The position numbers and the translations under genes are program-made. Source: Hemicordylus capensis (lineage: Eukaryota > Chordata > Lepidosauria > Squamata > Cordylidae). From it: DNA of 64,000 nt. Positions within the stretch are counted from its first letter, which is position 1. Each line of letters starts with the position of its first letter. The notes beneath the pieces are model-generated. The model saw only the letters and a program-made list of their open reading frames with translations, did no database searches and was not told the DNA's origin. Below are positions 1 to 10,812 of the stretch, piece by piece. The stretch lies in assembly GCF_027244095.1 (NCBI RefSeq), contig NC_069659.1, positions 335,834,750-335,898,749 on the forward strand. Direction: 5' to 3'.

Positions 1-14
1 CCCGTCCCAATCTT

Positions 15-36
15 CTGCTGCTGCTGCTGCTGCTGC
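15..36 (+). repeat. (CTG)n microsatellite
   Basis: Seven uninterrupted CTG units. The rest of 37-740 contains no gene or repeat that I recognise. Confidence 0.9.
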
Positions 37-751
37 CACCATATGATATCTTGTGTGTTGGTGTTGTGCAAATAACAGTTGCACCATACAAACAACCAAA
101 CTCTTTATCTATCACACAAATTAGCATCCCAAGAATCTATATTTTTAAACATTTTTTAAAACTTTAAGGCTGCAAAAGGAAAGAGAGAAAAGTCTCCAGT
201 TCCAGAGCAGAGAACTCAAGACCGATGCCAAGAAGATCACTCAAGAAAGTGAACCAACTTAGCCACAGACTACTTGAGTCAGCATCTGGGGGCCCAGCAT
301 TGGGAACCCACAGCCTTGGTCCTCTCATCCATCACCCAGTGATTAACTGACAAAAGAGTTGTAGCTGTGTCTAGGAGACACACACCCATTGCATATACTC
401 TCTTACCTGTCCAGAACATGTGGCTTGGACCTTGATTGACTTGACGTTGGCAGCTCCTTCCTCCAGGAATGCAACTGTACAACACTGCTGACAGTACCAG
501 CAGTTCCTACAAGATATCCTGGGCCCGGTCCACTCTATGAACCACACCAAGCAGTTTGTTCCACTCTCCCAGCCCAGATCACCTGCCAGTGAGCCAGCCC
601 TCCCTTTGTCTGCCCTTCCTTCCCCACTTCCTTTCCTTTCGGGGGTGAGGGCGATCTTGTCCAACAGTGTCCTTTTGCTCTACCCTCCCACTCTTCCTCT
701 GAAAAGAAGAGTTGGAGCAGAAGTGTATTGAGGTCAGTAGAATGCTAGCCT

Positions 752-856
752 AGAGCAGGGATTCTCAGAGGCCCAGTGGCCTTTGGCTGGGGATTATGGG
801 AGTTGAAGTCTAATAACATCTGGGGACCCAATGTTGAGAATCCCTGGCCTAGAGCA
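752..856. mobile_element. hAT-like palindromic MITE remnant
   Basis: The ends GGGATTCTCA and TGAGAATCCC are inverted copies and enclose TTATGGGAGTTGAAGTC, a core that recurs in other copies here (5,340-5,930 and 26,047-26,195). The family has 'AACTCCCATNATCC' in both orientations. The name hAT is inferred from end sequences and palindromic form. Confidence 0.55.
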
Positions 857-867
857 TCTCCATGGAG

Positions 868-2870
868 ACACTCAAGGCCAACACTGCCTTCTTGCAGCCA
901 TGATGACAAGGAGGAGCAGCAATGGTAGGCAGCCATGGCTGATAGGATTGAAAGCCACTGAGAGGTCCAAAACAGAGTCACATTCCCTCTGTCAATTCCT
1001 AACTGGAGATCATCCATTAGGCCGACCAAAGCAGTCTCCACCCTGTAGCTTGCTCGAAAGCCAGTTTGAAATTAGTCTAGATAATCTGCTTAATCCAAGA
1101 CTGCCTGGAGCTGAGAGGTCACCACCCCCTCAGTCACCTTGGCCAACCATGGGAGGTTGGAGATGGGCTTCTTTAAAAGAGGTGTTATAATTGCCTCCGT
1201 AAGACAAGGAGGCATCCTACCTTTCTCAGAGAAGCATTTATGATCTCAACCAGACCCTCTCCAATAATCTCATTGATAGATAGCATAAGTCATGTTGGGC
1301 AAGGATCAAGAGAGCAAGTGGTAGGACACACTGTTCCAATCAGCTTCTTCATGTCTTCAGGAGTCTCAAACTGAAACTGATCAAATCTAATCACACTAGA
1401 GGAGTTACTGGATGCTCCCACAAAAGACTCTGCACCATCATTGGTATCCAGGTCTCCTCAAATATGAGAGATTTTGTCTACAAAAATCTCATTAAAACTT
1501 CACAATAGCTAACTGATTGTTTGAAAGCCAGGACAGAATGGATCCGTATAAGTCCTCTCACCACCCTTGACAGTTCTGCTGGACGTGAACCTGCAGACGC
1601 AATGCGTGCAGCAAAGAACTGCTTCTTTACTGCACATATTGCCAGAACATAGGTCTTCAATTGTGCTCTGTGTTGTAATCTGTTGGGTTCGAATAAAGTC
1701 CTTCTCCACTTGTGCTCTAGTCCTCTACTTAGCTACTTCAGCTCCTGCAGCTCTTCCATATACCATGGAGCTAATTTAGAAGCATGTCAGAGAAGAGCTT
1801 AGGAGCGATTGTGTCTGCTGCCCTGGTGAGCTCATTATTCCAGTTCTCCACCAGGGCATCAACAGGGTCTCTGGCACAGCCAACCTTAAAACCCTCCAAG
1901 GCTTTTTGGAATCCAATTAGAACCAATAGCCTCCTTGGGTGGACCAAGGAGGCTAATAGGGCTTTCCCCACTGCAGAGGTGACTAGCGGCTGCAAGTCAA
2001 ACCTTCACCAGGTGGTGGTCCATCTATGCCAATGGGTAAATCATAGGAGTCCCCACCCATGGAACATCTCCCTGATCAGAGCAAAAACCAAATCGAGATG
2101 TGACCCGGATCATGTGTTGGTGAAACTACTTGGGAAAGGCCCATAGTTGTCATGGCTGCTATGAACTCCCAAGCTGCACCTGACAACTCAGTCCCAAAGT
2201 GGACATTGAAGTCACCCACCACCATAAGCCTGGGTGTCTCCAATGCCTACTCTGTTGGGCAGTGGGGTGATGGTGACACCAACAGAAGTCCCAATCTATC
2301 CCTGGTCCCAAGGTTCAAGTATACACACTCAGCATAGGCAGGTGCTCTAACAGGGAACCTGGAAAGGAAGATGCCATTCTTATTATCCACAGCCATTCCA
2401 CCTCCCACGCCACAACAGCGTATCCCACAGGGAGAAGCTGGGACCAAACAGGGCCATTAGCCTCTCCCAACCAGGGGGCTATTCTCATGACCAACAAAAG
2501 TCAGGCTAGCAGAGGCGAGCCCGATTTTTGTTGCTCGTCAGAACAACCGGGCTCGCAGCTGAGCCCAGTGGTTCTGGAGCGGCTAACCCGCTCAAGAACC
2601 CCTGGCAAAAAGCAGGTTTGTGGAGCTAGTGCTCCTGCAAACCTGCTTTTTGCAATAAGAGCCGTCCATCGTGTGGGCGGCTGATCCGGCTGCCCAGGGC
2701 TCCCTGCCCACTCGTGAGCGGGGAGAGCGGGCTTAGCCCGCTCTTCCCGCTCAGTGCCCTAAACCGGGTCTCACTGATCATGAGACCTGGTCCCAGGTCT
2801 CTGTAATATGTACCAGATCAGCCCCCTTATCCATAATCAAATTATGGATAATTTTAACTCAACATGGGGG
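868..2870 (-). mobile_element. Old L2-type LINE, minus strand, interrupted by a GC-rich MITE
   Basis: The minus strand carries decayed pieces of the L2 polyprotein: an RT-region fragment ALVGLMDDLQLGIDRGNVTL near 980-1,040, and an endonuclease-to-RT linker (PVDALVENWNNELTRAADT) at 1,771-1,995 which matches the young L2 copies (PVEALVDLWNGEMAWAVDT). Up to 2,470 and again at 2,776-2,870 it matches the endonuclease N-terminal zone. About 280 bases at 2,497-2,775 are a later MITE insertion. The element is full of stops and frameshifts and is clearly ancient relative to the copies at 33-41 kb and 51-54 kb. Confidence 0.75.
2497..2775. mobile_element. GC-rich foldback MITE inserted in old L2
   Basis: This piece shares motifs with 9,803-10,205 and 24,008-24,362: a GCGGGGAGAGCGGGCT / AGCCCGCTCT hairpin, GGGCTCGCAGCTGAGCCC-like arms and a 'GTCTCACTGATCATGAGACC' palindrome at one end. 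It splits an L2 whose sequence resumes on either side. The superfamily is not clear. No coding capacity. Confidence 0.6.
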
Positions 2871-2884
2871 GATCCCAAAATCAT

Positions 2885-3312
2885 ACTTGGCGGGTGGTGT
2901 TGGCCGGGGTGGTGGTGGGGAAGCAAATTATACTTGTAAAAATGTGTAAGATGTCCCTGCACCACTGCCCAACTCTGCACGTAGCCTTCCCTGGCCATGC
3001 ACCCTGTCCCCACTGCTCAGGTGGCCAGTGTGACTATGCTGTGGCCATATGAGAAGTTAGTCCAGCAAACCTTTTCACTGGGCTGTCCCCTCGAAAGGCT
3101 GCTGTGCATGTGAATTGGTGGGCCGAATGGTAAAAGTAGGGCACATGGTCGGGGCAGACTTTGTACAGAGGATGGCAGCAGTGTATGGGTCAGGGCAGAG
3201 CGGCCATGATGGGACATCTGATGAATTTTAAAAGGTATGATCTGCTTCCTCACCACCCCCTGCCCCGGCTGCCACTGTGAGCTGCTGTGGCTATTCACTG
3301 CAGAGGGAGATG
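2885..3312. repeat. Large imperfect inverted repeat, probable MITE
   Basis: The segment near 2,900-2,985 (GGTGGTGGGGAAGCA ... AAGATGTCCC) reappears inverted near 3,200-3,280 (GGGACATCTGATG ... GCTTCCTCACCACC). The arms are roughly 110-130 bases with many mismatches around a ~160-base centre. This is the form of a foldback DNA transposon. I do not recognise the family. The 152-residue minus-strand open frame at 3,017-3,475 overlaps it and is not protein-like. Confidence 0.5.
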
Positions 3313-3329
3313 GTGGTACCCCCCTCAAG

Positions 3330-4340
3330 ATCTGGTGCCCTAGATGACCGTCTAGTGCATGGGTTGGCCCTGCGGGCAGAGCAGACCTCACTATGAAGGT
3401 GGGGAGACTAAGAGCACCACTCCCACTGCCTAATGCTGCCCCCACTGCCTGATAAGTCTTCCAGAAGCCACTCATGGGAGGCAGTGATGGGCACTGTGCC
3501 TTGAAATCTGGAGCCAGACCTGCAAATATGTACTACAATTAATGAGATGTAATTAAAGAGAAGAGAAAAGCCGCTGCCTGCCACAGATTGAAGGAGTTAA
3601 ACAAATGGACTGTTAAGTTGGAGAAAGATGATAGTTTTTTGCGGGGAGATTAAAAAGCAGTTTCAGAGAGGAATTGCTGTTTACGATGGGCACATTCATC
3701 CCACCTTAAGCAAACAGATTTTGCAAGTGTTTTTATTGCTTCAACAACTGGAAAAACCTGTTTCACCAGATGTGATAAAGGGACAAAACAAATACATGAG
3801 TATGCAAAGGGAAGGGACACCTCTCTCATAAAAATGACAGTGCTTAGAAAAAGCAGCATCCTGCAAAATACCTTGGAACTGGAACCTTTAAGCAACCATA
3901 GGCTGTGTACAAATGTACATTACTTGAGTGGTCAAGCTGCTGTGGAAGCGAAGCATATTCACTGCATTGTATTGTATCATTGTGTTGGACCATTTTGTCT
4001 CCAAGATCAAGCTCATGGAAAGTCAGTTCTGCCAGTTAGCAGCAGAAACCAACATGCACAGCACTGATTGGCTAGTGCCTGCAATATCACAACCCCACAT
4101 AATATCCCTCCATCTTTGGCACAGTTCTGCAATACTGATTTTCCTAAACAGGTGAAGTATGAGTATGGGAGAGAACATGTAAGACAGCCAACTGTTCTGA
4201 TGTTCATATTGTTGGTCAGTATGTCCATGAAATGCATTAGAAGGCAGAAGGAAAATGGGTTCATCCCATGGGAGACCCTCTCCCCTGCAAAGAGTTCTGT
4301 TTAATTGAATGTTTGCAGGAACTCTGATTTACTTGATCTC
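3330..4340. other. No feature recognised
   Basis: AT-rich DNA with short random open frames on both strands. I see no known protein, RNA gene or repeat family. Confidence 0.5.
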
Positions 4341-4342
4341 TG

Positions 4343-4462
4343 AATAGGGTTGCCAGATTTTCAGCTGGTTCCTTTAGCTGTGCCTTTAACAGCAGCATGA
4401 TCTCCAATGATTAGTGAGTGCTGTTTTTCTGCAGATGAAGCTGCTGTTAAGGCAGAATGCAG
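4343..4462. mobile_element. Fragment of a 'GGGTTGCCAG'-ended DNA transposon
   Basis: It begins TAGGGTTGCCAGATTTTCAG, followed by GCTGGTTCCTTTAGCTGTGCC and TTAACAGCAGCATGATCT. The same end occurs at 10,813-11,274 (TTAGAGTTGCCA ... TTAACAGCACCTTAATCT). Only one end is evident here. 4,463-4,985 holds nothing I recognise. Confidence 0.45.
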
Positions 4463-4987
4463 ACAATCTTATCTCTAAAAGGTACTTATTTTATTAACTT
4501 AATGGGAAAGGAAGATATAGCTTTTCTTTTCTTTGTTAATGTCTGAGAAAAGAAATAGAGTCTCCCTGCAATTTGCCACTGTGTATTGGATCACGTCATA
4601 ATTGTAGCTCTGAAGTTCAGTGAACTTGCTTAAAATGTCTCTGCTTTGTTGATATATGCAATTTTTTTTAAAAGGTCATTATTCTCATAAATGTCTTGGA
4701 TGAAGCCTTTCAGCTTTAATGTGGAATTCTTTGCATGCTGTGGTTAAGATACAGAAGTGGGGGCTATTTATATATTAGAAATTCAGTACTATTAACTGCT
4801 TATAGAACAGCACAGATGGATGGAGGCAGCTGGGTGCAAAGCAAACTCCACAGATAATACTGGAGCCAGAAAAGCATATTAGGAAGGCTAAACGTATTCA
4901 TTCCTGCAGTAGTTGTACTTCGCTAGTAATTTCAGCAGGAAAATACTTCTTTGAGTTCTGCCTATGCTATCAGTGCGGTGGAGAATA

Positions 4988-5305
4988 AACTACCCCTGCT
5001 CCCATAGGAACATAGAACAAAGGAACCTAGGAAGCTGCCATATACTGAGTCAGACCATTGGTCTATCTAGCTCAGTATTGTCTTCACAAAGAAGCTTCTC
5101 CAAGGTTGCAGGCAGGAATCTCTTTCAATCCTATCTTGGAGATGCTTGAAGTTCCAGGGAGGGAACTTGGAACCTTCTGCTCTTCCCAGAGCGGCTCCAT
5201 CCCTTAGGGGAATATCTTACAGTACTCATACTTCTAGTCTCCCACTCATATGCAACCAGGGCAGACCCTGCTTAGCTAAGGGGACAAGTCATGCTTGCTA
5301 CCATC
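4988..5305 (-). mobile_element. 5S rRNA-derived SINE, minus strand
   Basis: Read on the minus strand it starts with TTAGCTAAGCAGGGTCTGCC, then CTGGTTGCATATGAGTGGGA. This is the 5S rRNA internal control region (AGCTAAGCAGGGTC, CTGGTTAGTACTTGGATGGGAGA), which recruits RNA polymerase III. It ends with the shared tail CAATGGTCTGACTCAGTATA and GGCAGCTTCCTA. Other copies are at 27,108-27,409 (minus) and 55,205-55,512 (plus). Confidence 0.8.
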
Positions 5306-5339
5306 AGTGTGCCTCCATTTTTTGAGATGTAGTACTTTA

Positions 5340-5495
5340 TTGCTTAAGCCAGGGGTTCCCAGCCTTGGATCCCTAACTATGGCTGGATCACAACTCCCAT
5401 CATGTTTTGCAGTTTATTGCAGATGGAGATGGTGGGAGTTGTCCAGTCACAGTTGGAGAGCCTCAGGGTGGCCACCCCTAGTCTAGTGGTACCTT
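5340..5495. mobile_element. hAT-like palindromic MITE
   Basis: It begins CCAGGGGTTCCCAGCCTTGG and ends with a degenerate inverted copy near CCACCCCTAG. In the middle CACAACTCCCATCATG faces ATGGTGGGAGTTGTCC. Same family as 5,515-5,690 and 26,047-26,195. Confidence 0.7.
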
Positions 5496-5514
5496 TACTA
5501 ACACATTGGCTGTA

Positions 5515-5690
5515 GCACAGGGCTAGGCAAATGTGGTCTTCCAGATGTTGCTGAATTACAACTCCCATGACCACCCAGCCACAATTTATACATTGTGGCT
5601 ATCTCAATCCCCAGCCAATACATTGTAGCTGGGGATGATGGGAGTTGTAGTTCAGCAACATCTGGAGGGCCAGGTTTGCTGTAGCATAAG
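5515..5690. mobile_element. hAT-like palindromic MITE
   Basis: Almost a complete palindrome: CCAGATGTTGCTGAATTACA on the left faces TGTAGTTCAGCAACATCTGG on the right, with a centre around GCCACAATTTATACATTGTGGC. Adjacent to two relatives. Confidence 0.75.
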
Positions 5691-5714
5691 CATGTATGGA
5701 CCTGCTTCATCAGA

Positions 5715-6345
5715 TGCAGTTGCACAGGCTGACAATTTATTTCTGGGTGCAATTCAAGGTGCTGGTTATTACCTTAAAGGCCTTAGATCAAGGATTCCTG
5801 ACCTTGGACCCCCAAAGGTTGTCGGAGTACTACTCCTATCATCCCCAGCTACAATGGTCCTGGCCATGGGAGTTGTAATCCAACAATATCTGAGGTCCCA
5901 CGGTTGGGAGTCCCTGCCCCATTCAGGCCTCAGATACCTTAAGGTCTGTCTGATCCCAAATGAATCTACCTGCCTTATTTTGATAGGGCTTTGTGCTGTG
6001 TGCCGATACCTGTGCAGAGCCTCATCACATACATGGGGTGTGTATGTAACCTTTTCCACAGTTGCATAGGTGGAATTCTCTGCCACAAGAGAAGTCTGTA
6101 CTGTGGGCCTCTCGTCTGGTTTTTCATAAATGTCTAAAAACTGCCCTATTTATTCAGGCTTTGGGGCAGTTAAGGTGAAAGCCTGCTTCTATTATTGTCC
6201 TGCCAGACTGGTTTTATTGGCTACTGTTTTTGTGGCTTTTTTGTAAGATTATTTGTTTTAGGTTGTATTTTTAAATGTTATTAGACTGTATACTGCCTTG
6301 GGGTCTCAGGAGGAGAGGCAGAATGCAAACAACAGAATAAATACA
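5715..6345 (+). mobile_element. 5'-truncated L2 3' end, split by a MITE
   Basis: The frame reading [15 protein letters not shown] matches the C-terminal RT region of L2 ([20 protein letters not shown] in the young copies). A MITE interrupts it at 5,784-5,928; L2 sequence resumes with the terminal region (TLWNALP-like zone around 6,070) and the 3' UTR ending ACTGTATACTGCCTTGGGG and ATAAATACA. Confidence 0.65.
5784..5928. mobile_element. hAT-like palindromic MITE nested in L2
   Basis: AAGGATTCCTGACCTTGGAC at the left faces CACGGTTGGGAGTCCCTG at the right, with AGTACTACTCCTATCATCCC and CATGGGAGTTGTAATCC inside. It sits inside an L2 coding remnant, so it inserted after the L2. Confidence 0.7.
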
Positions 6346-6384
6346 TGGGGTGTTATCCCTGGTTGTTCTTAATTATCTTTCTGT

Positions 6385-6570
6385 TCCACCTTTCCTCCAG
6401 GGAGTCCAGGGTGGCTTACCAAGTTTCCTCATCCCCATGATGTCTTCATAACAACTCTGTGAGCCAGGTTATTTATTTATTTCATTCATTTAACATATTT
6501 TAATATACCTCCCCAAACTTGTCTCTCTGGGCAGTTTACAATTAGGTTAGGCAGAGGCTAGAGAAAAAGA
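6385..6570 (-). mobile_element. MIR-like SINE 3' half plus LINE tail, minus strand
   Basis: TCCACCTTTCCTCCAGGGAG and AACAACTCTGTGAGCCAGG match the CORE-SINE at 27,540-27,775 in the same orientation. After a TTTATTTATTTCATTCATTT run, TACCTCCCCAAACTTGTCTC then CTGGGCAGTTTACAATT is the inverted 3' end of an L2-type LINE. Confidence 0.5.
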
Positions 6571-7795
6571 AAACTAAACAGTAGTGCCAAATGGCCAGGA
6601 AATGCAAAGAATATAGTCTGTGATCATTTTCTGTAAATGAAAATGTATATAAGTTTAAATTCATATAAGGTAAGCACAGGGACAATTCACAATAGCACTG
6701 ATTAGTGAGAAAAAGATCCTTTCAGCTATGTTAAATTAACCCTAAGCTGTGACGGAAAACTATTGTCTCAGTTCAAGCCTGACTGAATAATATCTGCTTT
6801 ATTGCTGCAGTTTCTGCTGGAATAAACTCCTGCTGCTTGAGAGTATAGGTGCAAACATTGCCCTCAATTTGCTGGCATCTCAATTTACAAAAAAGCAGTG
6901 TGTGGCTGTATTAAGGTGAGATAGAAGAATGCATCCAGAGAGCTGCTAACTTGTTTTCTCACAGGGCACCTGTGTCTTTAACCAGTATATGCCAAACAAG
7001 TTTAGCATGTGTCCCCTCCCCACCCCAGACATGGAGATGCAGCGACTGGAAACTTTCCTGTAAAGGAATCCACTGGAGTTTGGGCAGTTTTACTCACTCA
7101 CCCCTGCTGCAGTGCAGTGTCCAGTAGTCGCTGCCATCGCTCTCTGCTTCCAGAGAGAACGCAAGTTTGGGTCTGAACCAACCTTTAGAGGATCCGCTCT
7201 GTCTCCACAGAGTGGGAGTTGGGCTCAGTTCACCCCTTCTGGTAAGTATCCCTTTAATTACCTTAGCACCTGGAAGGGCAGTGAGCCCCTTCCACCAATC
7301 AGAGGTAGGCTATGAGGGCTCAGGTTGATGGCTCCTCAGCCAAGGAGGAAGTGAGATGCCCTGTGGGTAGAGGCAACTGTGGGACTGACACCTGTCTGTA
7401 GTTCAAAGAGTTTTCAGTTACCTTCCTCACTGGGTAGGTGGGGTGCAAAGTGTTCATTTCTCCTGCATTAGATAGGATTAGGGGATTGGTGAATGGCAGG
7501 TCCAGTGGATGCTGTGGATGTGATGCTCTTGCTTCCAAATGATGGAGGCTAACTTCCATCATCCATATGGTTCCTTGACATGTCCCTTGTTCAATGTCTG
7601 CTTTTAACACAGCTGTTTCTTTGGAATAAGTACTTCTTTGGTAAGTACTGTATTTATCTGAATCCAAGGCTAGTTTCCTTGTTAGAAATTGGGGATTTGT
7701 CTAGAATTCAGAATCCTCTTCCATTTGGGTAGATACAGGTATAACCTAATTTTAACCTGTATTTTTTTAAAAGGGGGTCATCTTAAATTCAGAGT
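6571..7795. other. No feature recognised
   Basis: No protein domain, RNA gene or repeat family that I know. Short open frames at 7,112-7,315 (plus) and 7,320-7,667 (minus) have no recognisable similarity. This could be intron or intergenic DNA. Confidence 0.5.
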
Positions 7796-7799
7796 AAAC

Positions 7800-7885
7800 G
7801 TACAGAACCAGTTGTAGCTTCCCAACTGTCTTCAGGGCAGCCCCACATACAAAACATTGCAGTAGTCCAGATGAAATGTTAAATC
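7800..7885 (-). mobile_element. Short L2 fragment, minus strand
   Basis: GGGCAGCCCCACATACAAAA followed by TTGCAGTAGTCCAGATG matches the minus-strand YCNALYVGLPL region of the young L2 copies (GGGCAGCCCCACGTAGAGCG near 33,765). Confidence 0.6.
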
Positions 7886-7889
7886 ACTT

Positions 7890-7952
7890 GTGAATTTATA
7901 TTCACAATATATGTTTAAGGAGTGAATTTATATTCACAATATATGTTTGAGG
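7890..7952 (+). repeat. 31-bp direct repeat, two copies
   Basis: GTGAATTTATATTCACAATA plus TATGTTTRAGGA occurs twice back to back. It sits exactly between an L2 fragment and the start of a CR1. It may be a target-site duplication or replication slippage; each unit is itself a small hairpin (GTGAATTTATATTCAC). Confidence 0.75.
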
Positions 7953-7954
7953 AA

Positions 7955-8945
7955 CATATCACTAGAAGTGTCGAGGAGAATAACAAAAACTTCTTTAAAT
8001 ATATCAGAAGTAGAAAACCTGCCAGGGAGGCACTTGGTCCCTTAGATGATGAGGGTGTGAAAGAGATTATTAAGGAGGATAAGGAGACTGCAGAGAAGCT
8101 GAATGAGTTATTTGCATCTATCTTCATGGCGGATACTGACGATATACCCTCTCCAGAATTGAGCTTTTCAGGTTTAGCGGCTGAAAAACTGGGCCAATTT
8201 GAGGTGACAAGGGAAGATGTTCTAAACTGTCATGAAAAACTAAAAATTAACAAAATGCCAGGGCCGGATAGCATCCACCCAAGAACTCTGAAGGGACTAA
8301 ACTGTGAAACTGACGATCTCCTAGCAACAATATATAACTTGTCCCTACAATCAGGCTCTGTACCAAAGGACTGGAAAGTAGCCAATGTGACTCCAATTTT
8401 CAAAAAGGGATCCGGGGGGATCTGGGGAATTACAGGCCAGTCAGCTTAACTTTGGTGCCGGGTAAATTGATGAAAAGCATACTTAAGGACAAAATTATTA
8501 AACATATAGAAGAAAACATCTTGCTGAAGGAGAACCAGCATGGCTTCTGCAAGGGCAAGTCTTTTCTCACTAACCAAAGGTTGGGAAATTTAGGACCAAC
8601 AAGAGGAAGTACTTTTTCATGCAGCATAATTAATCTATGGAATTCTTTGCCATGGGATGTGGTGATGGCCACCAGCTTGGTGGATTTAAAAGGGACTTAG
8701 ATGGATTCTTGGACAACAGGTCTATCAATGGCCACTAGTTTGGTGGCTGTGGGCCACCTCCAGCCTCAGAGGCACAATGCCTCTCAATACCAGTTGCAGG
8801 GGAGCAACAACAGGAGGGAGGGCATGCACATACCTCTTGCCTGTGGGCTCCTCAGAGGCATCTGGTGGGCCACTGTGTGAAACAGGATGCTGGACTAGAC
8901 AGGTCTTGGGCCTGATCCAGCACGGCTGTTCTTATGTTCTTATCT
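7955..8945 (+). mobile_element. CR1 LINE, 5'-truncated and internally deleted
   Basis: The frame at 7,955-8,449 reads NFFKYIRSRKPAREALGPL, then MPGPDSIHPRTLK and VPKDWKVANVTPIFKKG: the linker and first RT blocks of CR1. A frameshift near 8,440 leads to the next RT block (PGKLMKSILKDKIIKHIEEN, NQHGFCKGKSFLTN). At about 8,583 the sequence jumps to the extreme C-terminus (INLWNSLPWDVV) and the CR1 3' UTR (GATGCTGGACTAGACAGG ... CTTATGTTCTTA). Most of RT, including the YADD-type catalytic block, is missing. Confidence 0.8.
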
Positions 8946-8992
8946 GTTGTCATAAGGAAATACCATGTTTGCCTTGTAATTCTAACATGTGG

Positions 8993-9508
8993 TAGTGATG
9001 TGCATGGAACCGGGCGGGAGAGGCTTGAAGGTGGGTTCCCCCCCACCGCTTTAAAAGTGGGGGAGGGTACACTTACTCCTCCCTCTGCTTTCCCACTGGC
9101 ACTCCGTGTTTTTAAAGCCCACCGGCAGCGTACCTCCCTGCCACCCCATTGCTGCCTTTACCGGAAGTAGGTGGAAGTATCCTATGTGCCTTGCGCACGT
9201 TACATGCATGTGCCCAACGTGTGTACACATGCCCATGATTTGCCTGCACATGCGTCTGGCATGTTGGATACTTCTGCCTACTTCTGGTAAAGGCGGCAAT
9301 GGGGCAGCAGGGAGGTATGCTCCCGCCCCGACAGACTTTTAAAACATGGAGTGCCGGCAGGGGGAAAGTGGAGGGAGGGGTAAGTGCCCCTTCCCCATCC
9401 TTAAAGCAGAACCCCCCTGCCTTCGAACCGGCAGAACTGCCTGCTGTTCAAACTGGTTCAGAGACCCATAAAGGGCCTCCGAACTGGTTCCATGCACATC
9501 CCTAACAT
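8993..9508. mobile_element. Long palindromic hAT-like MITE (~515 bp)
   Basis: Outer ends TAGTGATGTGCATGGAACCG and GGTTCCATGCACATCCCTAA are inverted. The inner arms also pair: GCAGCGTACCTCCCTGCC faces GGCAGCAGGGAGGTATGC-type sequence, and TTTACCGGAAGTAGG faces CCTACTTCTGGTAAAG. A second copy lies at 60,030-60,472. No open frame; it would need a transposase in trans. Confidence 0.75.
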
Positions 9509-9802
9509 GTGAGGCACTTCTATGAGAAAACCGATGGGTAGGAGGAGGCGCTTATTCCTTCCACCATCCACCCAATTCTCCCACTTGGTTGTTTTTAATA
9601 TCTCCTACTCTTGCACACTCAGCTTTGCCTGGACGTAAACTCAGCTTGTGGCAGGAGGTCTGGGGAAATATTATACCGAACATAATTGACAGATGGGGGA
9701 AGAATTAAGTACCCTTTCTCTGCTTCTCTCCCTCAAAGGTCCCCTGGATTCCCATTAAGCTGCTTGGGTGTTTGAGATATGTGTGTCTGCTAGGGAGATA
9801 TA

Positions 9803-10205
9803 GAGCCGGGTCTCATGATCAATGAGACTCAGTTTGTGCAGTACAGCGGGGAGAGTGGGCTAAACCCACTCTCCCCGCAGACAATCAGGGAGGGAGCCCT
9901 GGGCGGCCGGATAGGCTGCCCACAAGATTTCCGGCTCTGTGATGGGCCCTGTGCATGCCCTCCCCTCCGGGGGTCTCCTCGTGAGTAGCCGCAGCGCGGA
10001 GCCACGCCACAGCTACTCACGATAACATTTTTAAAATCAGGTTTGAGGAGCACTCGCTCCACAAACCCAGTTTTAGGGGAGGGGTACTTAGGTGGGTTAA
10101 CTGCCTAGGAGCCACCAGGCTCACCTGCGAGCCCGGTGGCTCCCATGAGCAGGCAAAATCAGGCTAGGCTCCCCTAGCCTGATTTTGCCTGATTGTGGGA
10201 ATAGC
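9803..10205. mobile_element. GC-rich foldback MITE (~400 bp)
   Basis: It contains CGGGGAGAGTGGGCT facing AACCCACTCTCCCCG, GCGTGGCTC-type arms with GTGAGTAGCCGC facing GCTACTCAC, and AAATCAGGCTAGGCTCCCCT facing CTAGCCTGATTTTGCC. Shares layout with 24,008-24,362 and 2,497-2,775. The right end GATTGTGGGAATAGCTCC resembles CATTGTGTGAATAGCCTC of the 24-kb copy. Confidence 0.7.
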
Positions 10206-10812
10206 TCCATATTAATCTTTTTTGCTGAGATATACTTACATACTTTAGCTGTAGGAGCCAAAGAAAACTGAGGTATGTGTTTATATGAACTCAAAAACTG
10301 AGAGTAGTTCACCGTTGCTTCCATTTTACAGATGGGAAACTGAAGCACTGAGAGAGCAACTCCCAAAGTCAGAATGGATTCCATTAGCAAGTGGGATCCC
10401 CCATGAGCAAGTTGAATTTGAATGGTACTTGCTTTGTTTGTTACTGCTCTGCTGCCTTCAAAAGATAGGGCATCACTCCATCCAATGCACAGCCTTGCTT
10501 AAATATGAATTAAATTGCTTGTATGAATCAGCTGTGCAGGTGCATCTGCCTAATCCACACATTGTTCAAGTACTGTACATGTAAATGTCACAGCATTGTT
10601 GGTTTTAGAAACGAAATACAATTCCAGTTCATTTTCTTCAAAAAGGCATCCAGAAGGTTACCTGTTGTTTTTACTGTGAGAATAAAAGCTGGTAAACGTT
10701 AACAAAATGAAACTCATTGGTTTTAAATGTGCATTCATGTAAAATTATATCCTGGATCCCAGTTCTGCAAGCATTTACGGGAGTACAGTACTGCAAATGT
10801 ACATACTCTCAA
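10206..10812. other. No feature recognised
   Basis: AT-rich unique DNA; an open frame of 99 codons at 10,285-10,584 has no recognisable similarity. Confidence 0.5.

Noticed and set aside
3017-3475. 152-codon minus-strand open frame
   Set aside because: Overlaps one arm of an inverted repeat, low-complexity, no similarity recognised.
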